DNA from: Mucilaginibacter sp. UR6-11
GTDB taxonomy: Bacteria; Bacteroidota; Bacteroidia; Sphingobacteriales; Sphingobacteriaceae
Direction of reading: 5' to 3'
Assembly: GCF_020880695.1 (NCBI RefSeq)
Contig: NZ_JAJIWO010000005.1
Location: forward strand, 248,001 to 312,000
Length of the DNA stretch: 64,000 nt
Under the pieces are notes generated by a model that did not search any database, was not told the origin of the DNA, and was given only the letters and a program-made list of their open reading frames with translations. Made by a program: the position numbers and the translations under genes. How positions within the stretch are numbered: position 1 is the stretch's first letter; each line of letters starts with the position of its first letter. Below are positions 52,088 to 61,191 of this stretch, one piece after another.

Positions 52088-52575
52088 AGATATTTATAAA
52101 TGATAATGTATTTTTAGAGAAAGGATTTCTGATCTCGACAGATAAAAGCCTGCTTGATTTTGACGTGATCCATAACTACCTTAATCAGGATTCTTATTGG
52201 GCAAAAGGTATACCGCCTGAAAGGTTGAGATCTGCTATCAACAACTCTATTTGTTTTGGTATCTATCATCACCGGAAACAGGCGGGTTTTGCCCGCGTCA
52301 TTACAGATAAAGCTACTTTTGCCTATATTGCAGATGTATTTGTTCTGCCTGAATTTAGAAACAAAGGTTTGTCGAAATGGCTGATGCAAACTATTATGAC
52401 GCAACCGGACCTGCAGGGATTAAGGCGATGGTCATTAGCTACCGCCGATGCACACGGATTATACAGCCAGTTTGGTTTTACACAGATAACCCGTCCTGAA
52501 CGATGGATGGAAATATTTACGCCCTATCAAGCGCTTAATAATAAAGAAGATGAACGTAAAGAAGCAAATTTTTGA
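52084..52575 (+). CDS. GNAT acetyltransferase
   Basis: A 163-residue N-acetyltransferase with the acetyl-CoA loop VFVLPEFRNKGLSKWLMQTI (about 92-111) and ATADAHGLYSQFGFTQI. The substrate is unknown. Overlaps the DUF4442 gene (4 nt) and the next gene (26 nt), giving a tight three-gene run. Confidence 0.83.
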   Translation: MKIFINDNVFLEKGFLISTDKSLLDFDVIHNYLNQDSYWAKGIPPERLRSAINNSICFGIYHHRKQAGFARVITDKATFAYIADVFVLPEFRNKGLSKWLMQTIMTQPDLQGLRRWSLATADAHGLYSQFGFTQITRPERWMEIFTPYQALNNKEDERKEANF

Positions 52576-53173
52576 GGGCGAAGGTGTTACACTTGATTTT
52601 AAAAAAACAATAACCAGTTGCGAGAAAATAGCGCGCACCATGGTATCATTCGCCAATAATAAGGGCGGGCGCCTGTTGATTGGGGTAGCTGATGATGGTA
52701 CTATAAAAGGCGTTAAGTCTGAAGACGAAGAGCGTTATATGATAACAAAAGCCGCTCACCTTTTTTCAAAACCGGCGTTAGAGCCCAAATTTGAAGAAGT
52801 TTATGTTGATGACAAGCTGGTACTGGTAGTTGATACGCCCGAGAGTACCTTAAAACCGCATTATGCCCTGGCAGAAGACGGCAAATGGTGGGCATATGTA
52901 CGTGTGAAGGATAAAAGCGTTTTGGCCAGCAAGGTCGTGGTTGATGTATTAAAAAGATCGGCAGAAAATACAGGTGTGCTGATTGAATATTCTTCAAAAG
53001 AAAAATCATTACTGGAGTACCTGGAGAAAGCCGCCCGTATAACGGTTAAAGAATATTGCGATTTAATAAAAGTAGGCCGTCGTGCTGCCCAGCGTATCCT
53101 GGTTAACATGATACTTTCGGGCCTTATACGCGTGCATACTACCGAAAAAGAAGAATACTATACGGCGGCTTAA
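52550..53173 (+). CDS. AlbA_2 (Schlafen-like) domain protein with winged helix
   Basis: A 207-residue protein. The N-terminal AlbA_2 domain is seen in ARTMVSFANNKGGRLLIGVA and DDGTIKGV (about 23-55); the C-terminal part (about 140-195) looks like a helix-turn-helix (ITVKEYCDLIKVGRRAAQRI). Probable nucleic-acid-binding regulator. It overlaps the GNAT gene by 26 nt and lies 12 nt before the MATE gene. Confidence 0.78.
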   Translation: MNVKKQIFEGEGVTLDFKKTITSCEKIARTMVSFANNKGGRLLIGVADDGTIKGVKSEDEERYMITKAAHLFSKPALEPKFEEVYVDDKLVLVVDTPESTLKPHYALAEDGKWWAYVRVKDKSVLASKVVVDVLKRSAENTGVLIEYSSKEKSLLEYLEKAARITVKEYCDLIKVGRRAAQRILVNMILSGLIRVHTTEKEEYYTAA

Positions 53174-53185
53174 TAATATCTTGTA

Positions 53186-54565
53186 ATGCCTTCTATCTTT
53201 AGCAAATACCGGTCGCATTACGGCGATAACCTTAAACTGGCCATCCCGGTTGTAATATCGCAATTAGGTCACACGCTGGTTCAAACATCTGATACAATAA
53301 TAGTGGGCCACTTTGCCGGCACGGTTAGTTTAGCTGCCGTTGCACTGGCTTCAAGCATCTTTGTAGTCCCGCTTATTATTGGTATCGGCATATCCTATGG
53401 CTCTACCCCTTTAATTGCCCAGCATAACGGCCGTAAGGAATACAGGGAATGCGGGCAATTACTATCAAACAGCTTGCTGATTAATGTATTAACCGGTATC
53501 ATCCTGTTTGCGATCGTTTGTTTAGGCTCAATATATCTCCTGGATCACTTGCATCAATCGCCGCCCGTATTGAAACAAGCCCGGCCTTTTTTAATGTTAT
53601 TGGCTTTATCGGTTATCCCCATGTTGGTGTTTAATACATTTAAACAGTTTGCAGAGGGCCTGGGATTTACTAAACAGGCCATGATGATATCGATATGGGG
53701 TAATATCCTTAATATTTGCCTGGGGATAACCTTCGTGAAAGGATTGTTCGGGATCCATCCGATGGGTATTATGGGTGTTGGTTACAGTACATTGATAGAC
53801 CGCTGCTTGATGGCGCTTATTATGGGTATATATGTGTTCAGATCTAAAAATTTTAAACAATACCTGAAGGGATTTGCGTTGAAAAATATCGATCGCGTCC
53901 GTTGTTTAAGGATTTTGAAAATTGGCGCCCCGGTAGCGTTGCAATATACTTTTGAAATCAGCGCGTTTAGCGCGGCTGCGGTTATGATCGGCACCATCGG
54001 TTTGGTGCAGCTGGCAGCACATCAAATAGCAATTAATTTAGCGTCCATGACCTATATGATGTCGAGCGGTTTATCAGCCGCTGCCGCCATCAAATCAGGA
54101 AACTATTTTGGCGCAAAAGATCACGGAGGGCTTCGGTTATCGGCAAATGCCAGTTATCATATTGTTTTGATTTTTATGAGTTTGACGGCCTTGATCTTCA
54201 CTTTTGGCAACCATGTTTTGCCCTGGATCTATACTTCAGATGGCAGCGTAATACTTATTGCATCACAGCTACTTATACTGGCAGCAATCTTCCAGTTATT
54301 TGATGGCGCACAGGTAGTTGGCTTAGGGATATTAAGAGGTATGGGCGATGTAAATATCCCCACAGCCATTACATTTCTGGCTTACTGGATAGTAGGCCTG
54401 CCTATCGGCTATTATTGGGGCATCCATTTAAACTGGGGAATTAACGGAGTTTGGTACGGGCTGGTTTTAGGTTTGATGGTATCGGCCATACTCCTTTTCA
54501 TCCGCTTTAAAATTATCAGTAAACATCATCGCGATAAGCAAATAATTATCATAGCCCGGGATTAA
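53186..54565 (+). CDS. MATE-family efflux transporter
   Basis: A 459-residue drug/sodium antiporter with 12 helices. The N-terminal half begins LKLAIPVVISQLGHTLVQTS and the second half carries GAPVALQYTFEISAFSAAAV and the late QVVGLGILRGMGDVNIPTA block, matching the NorM branch. Exports cationic compounds or secondary metabolites. Follows the AlbA_2 gene by 12 nt. Confidence 0.88.
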   Translation: MPSIFSKYRSHYGDNLKLAIPVVISQLGHTLVQTSDTIIVGHFAGTVSLAAVALASSIFVVPLIIGIGISYGSTPLIAQHNGRKEYRECGQLLSNSLLINVLTGIILFAIVCLGSIYLLDHLHQSPPVLKQARPFLMLLALSVIPMLVFNTFKQFAEGLGFTKQAMMISIWGNILNICLGITFVKGLFGIHPMGIMGVGYSTLIDRCLMALIMGIYVFRSKNFKQYLKGFALKNIDRVRCLRILKIGAPVALQYTFEISAFSAAAVMIGTIGLVQLAAHQIAINLASMTYMMSSGLSAAAAIKSGNYFGAKDHGGLRLSANASYHIVLIFMSLTALIFTFGNHVLPWIYTSDGSVILIASQLLILAAIFQLFDGAQVVGLGILRGMGDVNIPTAITFLAYWIVGLPIGYYWGIHLNWGINGVWYGLVLGLMVSAILLFIRFKIISKHHRDKQIIIIARD

Positions 54566-54701
54566 AATGAATAATTACTGGTGGCCTGTCGGTGATAAAA
54601 CCGATTTAAGACCTTAAATCATCCGCTACAAAGCATTTTTATAGAACTGATGGTAAGACACGCCCGAGACACAACCCCCTGCTTAAATCGCCTCAAATAG
54701 C

Positions 54702-55304
54702 TTATTTATTGGGCTTGCTCACATACGGATTGCCTTTAAGATAAAACCGGTAAGGCAACAGGGCATCCTCCTTAGCATAGGCTACGCCAACCCTGGGTAC
54801 CGCAACTATTTGTTCATCCGGTATAACCATACCCTTCTCCTCTATCCATAGCGTATCGCTTTGCAGGCTGATAGCGTTGATCTTGCGTGATATCCCCAAC
54901 GCCTGCGCCACCGAACCGGGACCGGATGTTATTGTGGGTTTTACTACCGGCATGTTTCGGCGGAGCTGCATAATATCAAGGCCGTCAGTTGGTTGTATCG
55001 CTCTTATTAAGATAGCATGGGGTTGGCCCTCGACAGACGTTACCACATTAAACATCTCATGGATACCATAACATAAATAAACATAGGCTATGCCGCCCTG
55101 CTCGTACATGGTTTTAGTTCGGGGCGTTAAGCGGTTACCAAAACTGTGTGATGCGCGGTCAATAATACCATTATATGCTTCTGTTTCAACAATGTAACCG
55201 CCGGTAACCTCCCCATCAATACAGGTAAATAAATACTTGCCCAGCAGCTCGCGGCTTATCGCTACAACGTCATTACGTTCATAAAAAGACTGAGGAAGTT
55301 TCAT
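54702..55304 (-). CDS. DNA-3-methyladenine glycosylase (AAG/MPG family)
   Basis: A 200-residue base excision repair enzyme. It has ARELLGKYLF-like SRELLGKYLFTCIDG, the catalytic Glu in GYIVETEAYNG, and the block IAYVYLCYGIHEMFNVVT followed by AILIRAIQP. It removes alkylated purines such as 3-methyladenine. Its start overlaps the end of the hydrolase gene by 4 nt. Confidence 0.9.
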   Translation of the reverse strand: MKLPQSFYERNDVVAISRELLGKYLFTCIDGEVTGGYIVETEAYNGIIDRASHSFGNRLTPRTKTMYEQGGIAYVYLCYGIHEMFNVVTSVEGQPHAILIRAIQPTDGLDIMQLRRNMPVVKPTITSGPGSVAQALGISRKINAISLQSDTLWIEEKGMVIPDEQIVAVPRVGVAYAKEDALLPYRFYLKGNPYVSKPNK

Positions 55305-55951
55305 TTTTTCTTTAAGATCCCTTTCAATAATTTATTGATCTGTTTAGCTTTATCAAATACCATGATATGCGTCCCACCTTTGATTATAGTTGCGTTTTTG
55401 ATCTTTTTATAATTAAAAACCAGGTCTTTATCGCCAACTATATGGTAAACATTTGCAGGGATGATTTCATTATCCCATTTTAACACCGCCCCAATAGCCC
55501 ATTTTATAAATTTTGGCGATGACTTCCTGAGCATGTCGTTAAATAGCCAGGCATCCCGGGACGACATGTTACCAAATACCGGCTTAATTAAAAATCCTAA
55601 GTTTGTCAATAGCCGCCCGGACAAAAGTTTATAAGCCGGCAAAACCTTAAACAGTTTGAAATACCAGGGAGCTTCGTTTACGGTCTTGATACTCGATATC
55701 AATATCACCTTATTAAGTTTAACCTGCCTGGCAATTTCAATAGCGATCATACCGCCTAATGACGTTCCGATAACAATAGAATTATCGTATATAAAATACT
55801 GATGGATAAGCTTTTGTGCATAGGTATTTAAAGTATCACATTCATTAGGCTCAATCCAGTCAACAGGCTCTACTTCATTATCCAGCAGATCAATGTTATT
55901 ATAAAGGCGGGTATCGGCGCCAAGGCCGGCTATTAAAAATATTTTACTCAT
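55301..55951 (-). CDS. Alpha/beta hydrolase
   Basis: A 216-residue hydrolase fold with the nucleophile elbow VIGTSLGGMIAIEIA and the terminal catalytic His in KGGTHIMVFDKA; the acid is likely the Asp of IVGDKDLVF. No signal peptide. The substrate is unknown. It overlaps the glycosylase gene (4 nt) and the fRMsr gene (8 nt), so the three are one operon. Confidence 0.8.
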   Translation of the reverse strand: MSKIFLIAGLGADTRLYNNIDLLDNEVEPVDWIEPNECDTLNTYAQKLIHQYFIYDNSIVIGTSLGGMIAIEIARQVKLNKVILISSIKTVNEAPWYFKLFKVLPAYKLLSGRLLTNLGFLIKPVFGNMSSRDAWLFNDMLRKSSPKFIKWAIGAVLKWDNEIIPANVYHIVGDKDLVFNYKKIKNATIIKGGTHIMVFDKAKQINKLLKGILKKK

Positions 55952-56426
55952 TAAAGTTGATCAGCTTTAAAACGCTTTCAAGATATTTAGCGTCAATTTC
56001 ATCAAACTGAGCTAAATTTTCGCTGTCAACATCTAACACACCAATCACTTCATTGTTGTGAAATAATGGCAATACAATTTCAGACCGTGATGCCGAACTA
56101 CAGGCGATATGGCCGGGGAATGCATCAACATCCGGGACAATCAAGGTTTTAGCCAGCTGCCAGGCGCTGCCGCATACACCTTTACCTTTGGCAATCCGGG
56201 TACAGGCCACCGGCCCCTGGAAAGGGCCCAATACCAGTTCTTCTTTCTTAACCAGATAAAATCCTACCCAAAGCCATTTAAACTGCTCCTTTAAAGCTGC
56301 GCATATATTGGCAAGGTTAGCAACCAGATCAGGCTCACCGTCCAGTAATGCTTCAATTTGCGGGAGTAGTGACCGGTATTGCTCCTCTTTGTCGGTTGAT
56401 GTAATAATTGTCAGATCTTCTGCCAT
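55944..56426 (-). CDS. Free methionine-(R)-sulfoxide reductase (GAF domain)
   Basis: A 160-residue GAF-domain enzyme that reduces free Met-R-sulfoxide. Its three cysteines (75, 85, 109) in GPVACTRIAKGKGVCGSAWQ and GHIACSSASRSEIVLPLF have the same 10- and 24-residue spacing as the redox Cys set of E. coli fRMsr. DVDSENLAQFDEID completes the domain. Protects methionine against oxidation. First gene of the operon with the hydrolase and glycosylase. Confidence 0.88.
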   Translation of the reverse strand: MAEDLTIITSTDKEEQYRSLLPQIEALLDGEPDLVANLANICAALKEQFKWLWVGFYLVKKEELVLGPFQGPVACTRIAKGKGVCGSAWQLAKTLIVPDVDAFPGHIACSSASRSEIVLPLFHNNEVIGVLDVDSENLAQFDEIDAKYLESVLKLINFNE

Positions 56427-56501
56427 ATCATCAAAGGTAAGTATGTAGTATTAAAAGTAAATAAGGCAAATCTCATTTTTAATCTTTTATTTAGTAGCGC
56501 A

Positions 56502-57239
56502 ATGATAGCCAGTTTCACCATAGTCCGTTATAAAAAGTTATTAATACCTTTTGCCCTGCTGGCTATGGCTATACACCGGTTGCCGTTAGCGCTGCAAAAA
56601 GGCTGCGCCTTTTGGAAATTGTTAGGCAGCGGGCAAAACGGGACTTTTGATCTGCAACCCGACTGGCAGCAATGGGGGCTGTTAGCCGTTTGGCAAACCC
56701 GCGAAGATTTTGAACAGTTTCATAAACGCTCATTTATCGCTTCGTGGTGGAGGTTCTTTGGGGTCGAAAAGTGGACGATCCTCTTGTCGCCCCTGCAAAG
56801 CCACGGCAAATGGGACGGTAAAGAACCTTTTGGCCAGGCGGAGACAAATGACTACACCGGGCCGATAGCCGTTTTAACGCGCGCCACCATTCGGTTAAAC
56901 AAACTAAAGCACTTCTGGGGTAGTGTAGACGAGGTTGCCGGTTTAATGATTGCAGCAAAGGGCTATATAGCATCCTTTGGCGTGGGCGAGGCGCCCCTAT
57001 ACCGGCAGGCCACGTTTTCTATTTGGGAAAGTGTGGAGGATGTTAAGGCATTTGCCTATCAGTCCAGGGAGCATAGCGAAGTGATCCGGAAAACGCGGAC
57101 AGAGAATTGGTATAAAGAAGAACTTTTTGCACGCTTTAAACCCATTGCCACCTTTGGTACCATAAAGGGTAACGACCCTTTAAATAATCATATTAAATTA
57201 TTTAACAATGAGAGTAATAGCAGAGTTACCGCACCCTGA
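56502..57239 (+). CDS. CrtA-like (spheroidene monooxygenase family) protein
   Basis: A 245-residue protein similar to spheroidene monooxygenase (CrtA), a heme enzyme of carotenoid biosynthesis in phototrophs. HRLPLALQKGCAFWKLLGSG, WGLLAVWQTREDFEQFHKRS and GYIASFGVGEAPLYRQATFS are family-like blocks. In Bacteroidota these homologues have no known role in carotenoids. It overlaps the next small gene by 32 nt. Confidence 0.72.
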   Translation: MIASFTIVRYKKLLIPFALLAMAIHRLPLALQKGCAFWKLLGSGQNGTFDLQPDWQQWGLLAVWQTREDFEQFHKRSFIASWWRFFGVEKWTILLSPLQSHGKWDGKEPFGQAETNDYTGPIAVLTRATIRLNKLKHFWGSVDEVAGLMIAAKGYIASFGVGEAPLYRQATFSIWESVEDVKAFAYQSREHSEVIRKTRTENWYKEELFARFKPIATFGTIKGNDPLNNHIKLFNNESNSRVTAP

Positions 57240-57456
57240 ATTTAAGATAACCATCTTTAACATGAACCAAAAGTTTATTGTAAAAATGGAGCGGGGTATT
57301 TTAGAGCAAAGCTATAAAATACCTGAAATGGATGTAACAGACGGGGTAAACAGCGTATTTGAATTGCTGGATGAGGAGTTTTTGAATACAGTTGCAACAC
57401 GGTTTGCAGAGATGGGCAAAGATTTTAAAGCAAGCTATCATCGCTATAATTATTAG
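57208..57456 (+). CDS. Small protein, unknown function (82 residues)
   Basis: An 82-residue soluble protein: MRVIAELPHPEFKITIFNMN, then KMERGILEQSYKIPEMDVTD and FELLDEEFLNTVATRFAEMG. It resembles small proteins conserved in Bacteroidota, but I recognise no family. It overlaps the CrtA-like gene by 32 nt and ends an operon. Confidence 0.65.
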   Translation: MRVIAELPHPEFKITIFNMNQKFIVKMERGILEQSYKIPEMDVTDGVNSVFELLDEEFLNTVATRFAEMGKDFKASYHRYNY

Positions 57457-57522
57457 TATATATAAACTACATAAATAACTGATTTTTAATATTATATATA
57501 TCGTTAAAATAACAAACAAAAT

Positions 57523-57530
57523 TATATTTG
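57523..57530 (+). promoter_or_regulatory. Promoter -7 element of the sugar dehydrogenase pair
   Basis: TATATTTG matches TAnnTTTG, about 130 nt before the ATG at 57661. The leader region has no other clear feature. Confidence 0.4.
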
Positions 57531-57660
57531 GCATATAAAATCGGTAATATTTAGTCTATTACGCTGACGATCCAACTAAATAAACCCTGCCGACATCGAT
57601 TGCGTAGAAAAATAAACAGGTTGGCTTTTGTTTCTGCGGGAAATTGTAAAATTGTCAATC

Positions 57661-58953
57661 ATGTCCATTTCAAAAAACGTCCGTTATTCAGCTAATTTTA
57701 TGAACATACACATCCGGTTAAAAACAGCAACCTGCTTCTCTGTTATATTGCTGTCTCTAATGGCAGCGATATTTGCGCTGGCCTCTTTTACTAAAAATGA
57801 TAATCCTGCGGATATCACTATCAACTCGGTAAAAATCACCGGTGGTATCCAGGCACCGACGTCAATGGCTTTTCCTGAACCCAGCAAAATCTGGATCACT
57901 GAACAAACCGGAAAGATCCGCCTGGTAAAAGACGGCCGGTTAACCAACGTTGTTATATTGGATTTGAAAGACAAAATGATCAGGGTTAATTCCGGTTATG
58001 AAGAAAGGGGCCTGTTAAACATTGCCTTGCATCCCGAATTTAGCTCGAACGGCAAATTCTATGTTTTTTACAGCCGGCCGGCAACGACCCAAAATCCGGC
58101 CAACAACCATAAGTTTGATCATACAGATGTTGTGGCGGAGTATAAACTAATACCCGGCACAGACCAGGCCGACGAAAAGAGCGAACGCATTATCTTAACC
58201 CAGGACAAACCCGATGGCAACCACAACGGCGGCGGTATAGTATTTGGGGCGGATGGGTATTTATATGTAACCTTTGGTGATGGCGGCGGCCAGCATGACC
58301 AGCACGGCCCTATCGGTAACGGTCAAAACATGAATACCTGGCTGGGCAAGGTGTTGCGGATCAATATTGATGTTGATTCAACCTATTCTGTACCAAAAGA
58401 TAACCCGTTTACAGGCAGGTTCGGTACAAAACCAGAGATCTGGGCATCAGGCTTCCGTAACCCCTACCGGATTTCATTGGATAAAGCTTCAAAACAATTA
58501 TTTATTGGTGAAGTTGGCCAGGACACCTGGGAGGAAGTTGACATCCTGGAAAAAGGTGCCAACTACGGCTGGCGGCTGGTTGAAGGCAATCACTGTCATA
58601 ACCCTGAAACCGGTTGCGACTTTACCGGGCTTACGCCACCAATAGCTGAATATCATCATAGCGAAGGTGTTTCTGTAATAGGTGGTTATGTTTATAACGG
58701 AAAACAGGTATCATCACTTAAAGGTAAATACCTGTTTGGCGACTGGACCGGCCCTGTTTGGTACCTGCAAAAAGCCGGAAACAAATGGCAGCGTGGTAAA
58801 GTCAGGGTTAAAAACTTCCCGGCAAGCGGTAAGATTACCGGCTGGGGCGAAGATCAGTCCGGTGAATTGTATTACCTGATTAATTCTGAAGCAGGCCCGG
58901 GTCCTGCGGGTTCAACTACCGGCAGTGTTTACAAGATCATAAAAAACCAATAA
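57661..58953 (+). CDS. PQQ-dependent sugar dehydrogenase (GSDH family), paralogue 1
   Basis: About 430 residues, exported (hydrophobic segment CFSVILLSLMAAIFALASF). A six-bladed propeller of the soluble glucose/sorbosone dehydrogenase type: the catalytic His is in PDGNHNGGGIVFGADGYLYV, the PQQ region in ASGFRNPYRISLDK, and EVGQDTWEEVDILEKGANYG follows. Start: MSISKNV at 57661, or MNIHIRL at 57700; the longest ORF uses a TTG. It oxidises an aldose in the periplasm with PQQ. No PQQ synthesis gene is in the window. Confidence 0.83.
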   Translation: MSISKNVRYSANFMNIHIRLKTATCFSVILLSLMAAIFALASFTKNDNPADITINSVKITGGIQAPTSMAFPEPSKIWITEQTGKIRLVKDGRLTNVVILDLKDKMIRVNSGYEERGLLNIALHPEFSSNGKFYVFYSRPATTQNPANNHKFDHTDVVAEYKLIPGTDQADEKSERIILTQDKPDGNHNGGGIVFGADGYLYVTFGDGGGQHDQHGPIGNGQNMNTWLGKVLRINIDVDSTYSVPKDNPFTGRFGTKPEIWASGFRNPYRISLDKASKQLFIGEVGQDTWEEVDILEKGANYGWRLVEGNHCHNPETGCDFTGLTPPIAEYHHSEGVSVIGGYVYNGKQVSSLKGKYLFGDWTGPVWYLQKAGNKWQRGKVRVKNFPASGKITGWGEDQSGELYYLINSEAGPGPAGSTTGSVYKIIKNQ

Positions 58954-60183
58954 ATGAGAAAGCGTTTTAGCAGTCGGTTAATAGTTGTCATTGCATTTGG
59001 GGGAGTTAGTGTTTTACTGCTCCCTTCTTACGTTTTTAACAAACCTAGGCCGGTAAGCGGCGGGTTAGCGCCGACGATAAGCCTCAAAGCGCAGCAATTG
59101 GTTACCGGTTTGCAGGCTCCGCTGGATATGGCTTTTACCGGCAACGGTGATATTTTGGTAGCCGAACAGGCGGGGAAGATCAGGCTGATTAAAAACGGCA
59201 AATTAACAGCAGCGCCGGTATTGGATATCAGCAGTAAACTGATCAGGACTATGCCGGTTGACGTGCGTGGCTTGCTTGGTTTTGCCCTGCATCCTAAGTT
59301 TAAGAGTAATCATAAAGTATATGTTTTTTATAGCGCGCCGACAACTACTGAAAACGCCGATCATAAAAATATAATAGCCGAATATACCTTATCAACCAAT
59401 TCAACTCAGGTTGATCCGGATAGCGGCCGCATATTATTTACGGCGGACGAGCCGGGGCAGGGTGATAACGGCGGTTGCCTGAAATTTGGGCCGGATGGAT
59501 ATTTATATATAGCCATGGGCGATGGCGGCGGCGGTGGCGATAAACACGGCCCCATTGGCAATGGTCAAAATATGAATACCTTGTTAGGTAAGATACTGCG
59601 GATAGATGTCAACAGCGATTTAACCTATATCGTTCCTAAAGACAATCCGTTTGTAGGTAAAACAGATGTCAGGCCAGAGATATGGGCCTATGGTTTGCGC
59701 AACACCTGGAGATTCTCTTTTGATAAGGTAACCAGGCAACTGTTCACCAGCGACGTTGGCGAAGGTGCCTGGGAAGAACAGGATATTATTGAAAGAGGCG
59801 GTAACTATGGCTGGCGAATAACGGAAGGTAATCATTGTTTCAATCCTAAAGCCGATTGCGACTTTACGGGAACTATTAAACCCATTTCAGAATACGATCA
59901 TAAAAGCGGCGTATGTGTTATAGGGGGTTACGTGTATCATGGCAGGCAATTGCCATCAGCCAACAAGGGCAAATATTTTTTTGCCGACTGGACTGGCCCC
60001 ATTTATTATATTGAAAAAAATAGCACGGGATGGCAGCGCGGAAAAGTTGAGCTTCAAAACTATCCTCAAAACTTAAAGATAACCAGTTGGGGCGAAGATC
60101 CGTCCGGCGAGATTTATGTGATAACCAATGGCGGCACGCTGTTGAGTGACGTAAAAGGAGCTATTTATAAGATCGTGAAATAG
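58954..60183 (+). CDS. PQQ-dependent sugar dehydrogenase-like protein, paralogue 2 (catalytic His to Asp)
   Basis: A 409-residue paralogue of the preceding protein; its ATG follows the preceding TAA at once. Signal anchor LIVVIAFGGVSVLLLPSYV. Most blocks agree with paralogue 1 (DVGEGAWEEQDIIERGGNYG, AYGLRNTWRFSFDK, FADWTGPIYYI). The catalytic HNGG reads DNGG in EPGQGDNGGCLKFGPDGYLY, so the base His of soluble glucose dehydrogenase is replaced by Asp. It may be inactive, altered in substrate, or a binding protein. Confidence 0.8.
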   Translation: MRKRFSSRLIVVIAFGGVSVLLLPSYVFNKPRPVSGGLAPTISLKAQQLVTGLQAPLDMAFTGNGDILVAEQAGKIRLIKNGKLTAAPVLDISSKLIRTMPVDVRGLLGFALHPKFKSNHKVYVFYSAPTTTENADHKNIIAEYTLSTNSTQVDPDSGRILFTADEPGQGDNGGCLKFGPDGYLYIAMGDGGGGGDKHGPIGNGQNMNTLLGKILRIDVNSDLTYIVPKDNPFVGKTDVRPEIWAYGLRNTWRFSFDKVTRQLFTSDVGEGAWEEQDIIERGGNYGWRITEGNHCFNPKADCDFTGTIKPISEYDHKSGVCVIGGYVYHGRQLPSANKGKYFFADWTGPIYYIEKNSTGWQRGKVELQNYPQNLKITSWGEDPSGEIYVITNGGTLLSDVKGAIYKIVK

Positions 60184-60246
60184 TTTTGCTGCTGGTGATG
60201 ACAAAGTAATCGCCACTGAAATTTAAAGCTTTCTTAGCTCAGGGGT

Positions 60247-60443
60247 GATCCAGCTTAAGTGATCCACTCAAAAACCACACAAACTTTAAAATAACGATAA
60301 GTAACTTATTTACAATGATTTAACTATATCTGCTTAAACAATTACTAGTGATCCAAAGTGATCCGCTTTATTTATTAATTATTTGATATACAATTAATTA
60401 ACTAAATTAAGTGATCCGGGTGATCCACTTTTTAATATGGATC
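60247..60443 (+). repeat. GTGATCC element, copy R3
   Basis: GATCC pairs at 60247/60261, 60350/60360 (TGATCCAAAGTGATCCGCT) and 60413/60422, with a closing inverted GGATCACC at 60439. Pair 2 to pair 3 is 63 bp, as in R1 and R2. The closing GTGATCC/GGATCAC pair makes a hairpin. Its last 12 bp are coding: they give the C-terminal residues GDPY and stop of the sirtuin gene. Confidence 0.85.
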
Positions 60444-61127
60444 ACCTGTCAATAATTCCTTCACTAACTTCGGTACACCGTCACTAGCCTTCTCTTCTAT
60501 CCTGATAATATTTTTAATCCTGTTGATCTCCGGTATCTTAGGGTCGATGATGTATTTAGGTACATCATAATGCACATAGTTTACCAACCCCGCTGCCGGG
60601 TAAACCGCCAGCGATGAGCCGACCAGGATAAAAATATCCGCCTGCTGGCAGATCCTGGCCGCGGGAATGATCATAGGGACATCCTCACCAAACCAAACCA
60701 CATGCGCCCGTAATTGCGAACCCAGCTCGCATACCTCTCCCATTTTTAGCTCCCATCCCGCTATCGGATAAGTTAACAAAGGGTTGATGCTTGATTGCGA
60801 ACGGGTAATGACCCCATGCAGGTGCATTACATTGACAGACCCTGCCCTCTCATGCAGATCATCAATATTTTGCGTGATAATAGTAACGTCGTATTGGTTT
60901 TCCAGTTCGGCTAATGCATAATGAGCGGCGTTTGGTTTGGCGGCTAAAGCATCCCTTCTGCGCATGTTATAAAAGTCCTGCACTAATTGCGGGTTTTCCT
61001 GCCACGCCTCGGGTGTCGCAACTTTTTGCACATCGTAACCCTCCCAAAGGCCGTCGCTGTCTCTAAAGGTCTTTAAACCGCTTTCAGCGCTTATCCCCGC
61101 TCCGGTTAATACCACTATCTTTTTCAT
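60432..61127 (-). CDS. cobB: Sirtuin-family NAD-dependent protein deacylase
   Basis: A 231-residue class III sirtuin. The NAD motif is VLTGAGISAESGLKTFRDSD, the acid/base region TQNIDDLHERAGS, and the catalytic His in VMHLHGVI. FYNMRRRD carries the Tyr-x-x-Arg pair of the desuccinylase/demalonylase (SIRT5/CobB) group. Only one Cys (EVCELGSQ) is left in the zinc module, so zinc binding is likely lost. Removes acyl groups from lysines in the cytoplasm. The last residues and stop come from the GTGATCC element. Confidence 0.88.
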   Translation of the reverse strand: MKKIVVLTGAGISAESGLKTFRDSDGLWEGYDVQKVATPEAWQENPQLVQDFYNMRRRDALAAKPNAAHYALAELENQYDVTIITQNIDDLHERAGSVNVMHLHGVITRSQSSINPLLTYPIAGWELKMGEVCELGSQLRAHVVWFGEDVPMIIPAARICQQADIFILVGSSLAVYPAAGLVNYVHYDVPKYIIDPKIPEINRIKNIIRIEEKASDGVPKLVKELLTGDPY

Positions 61128-61143
61128 AAATAATAATCCATAA

Positions 61144-61172
61144 AAAAAGCGGCCGAGAACCGGCCGCTTTTT
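61144..61172. terminator. Bidirectional terminator
   Basis: AAAAAGCGGCCG-agaac-CGGCCGCTTTTT is a strong stem with A- and T-runs on both sides, between the uptake locus and the sirtuin gene. It ends the leftward operon from the TonB receptor. Confidence 0.85.
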
Positions 61173-61191
61173 AATTATTTAATACTTTAGT

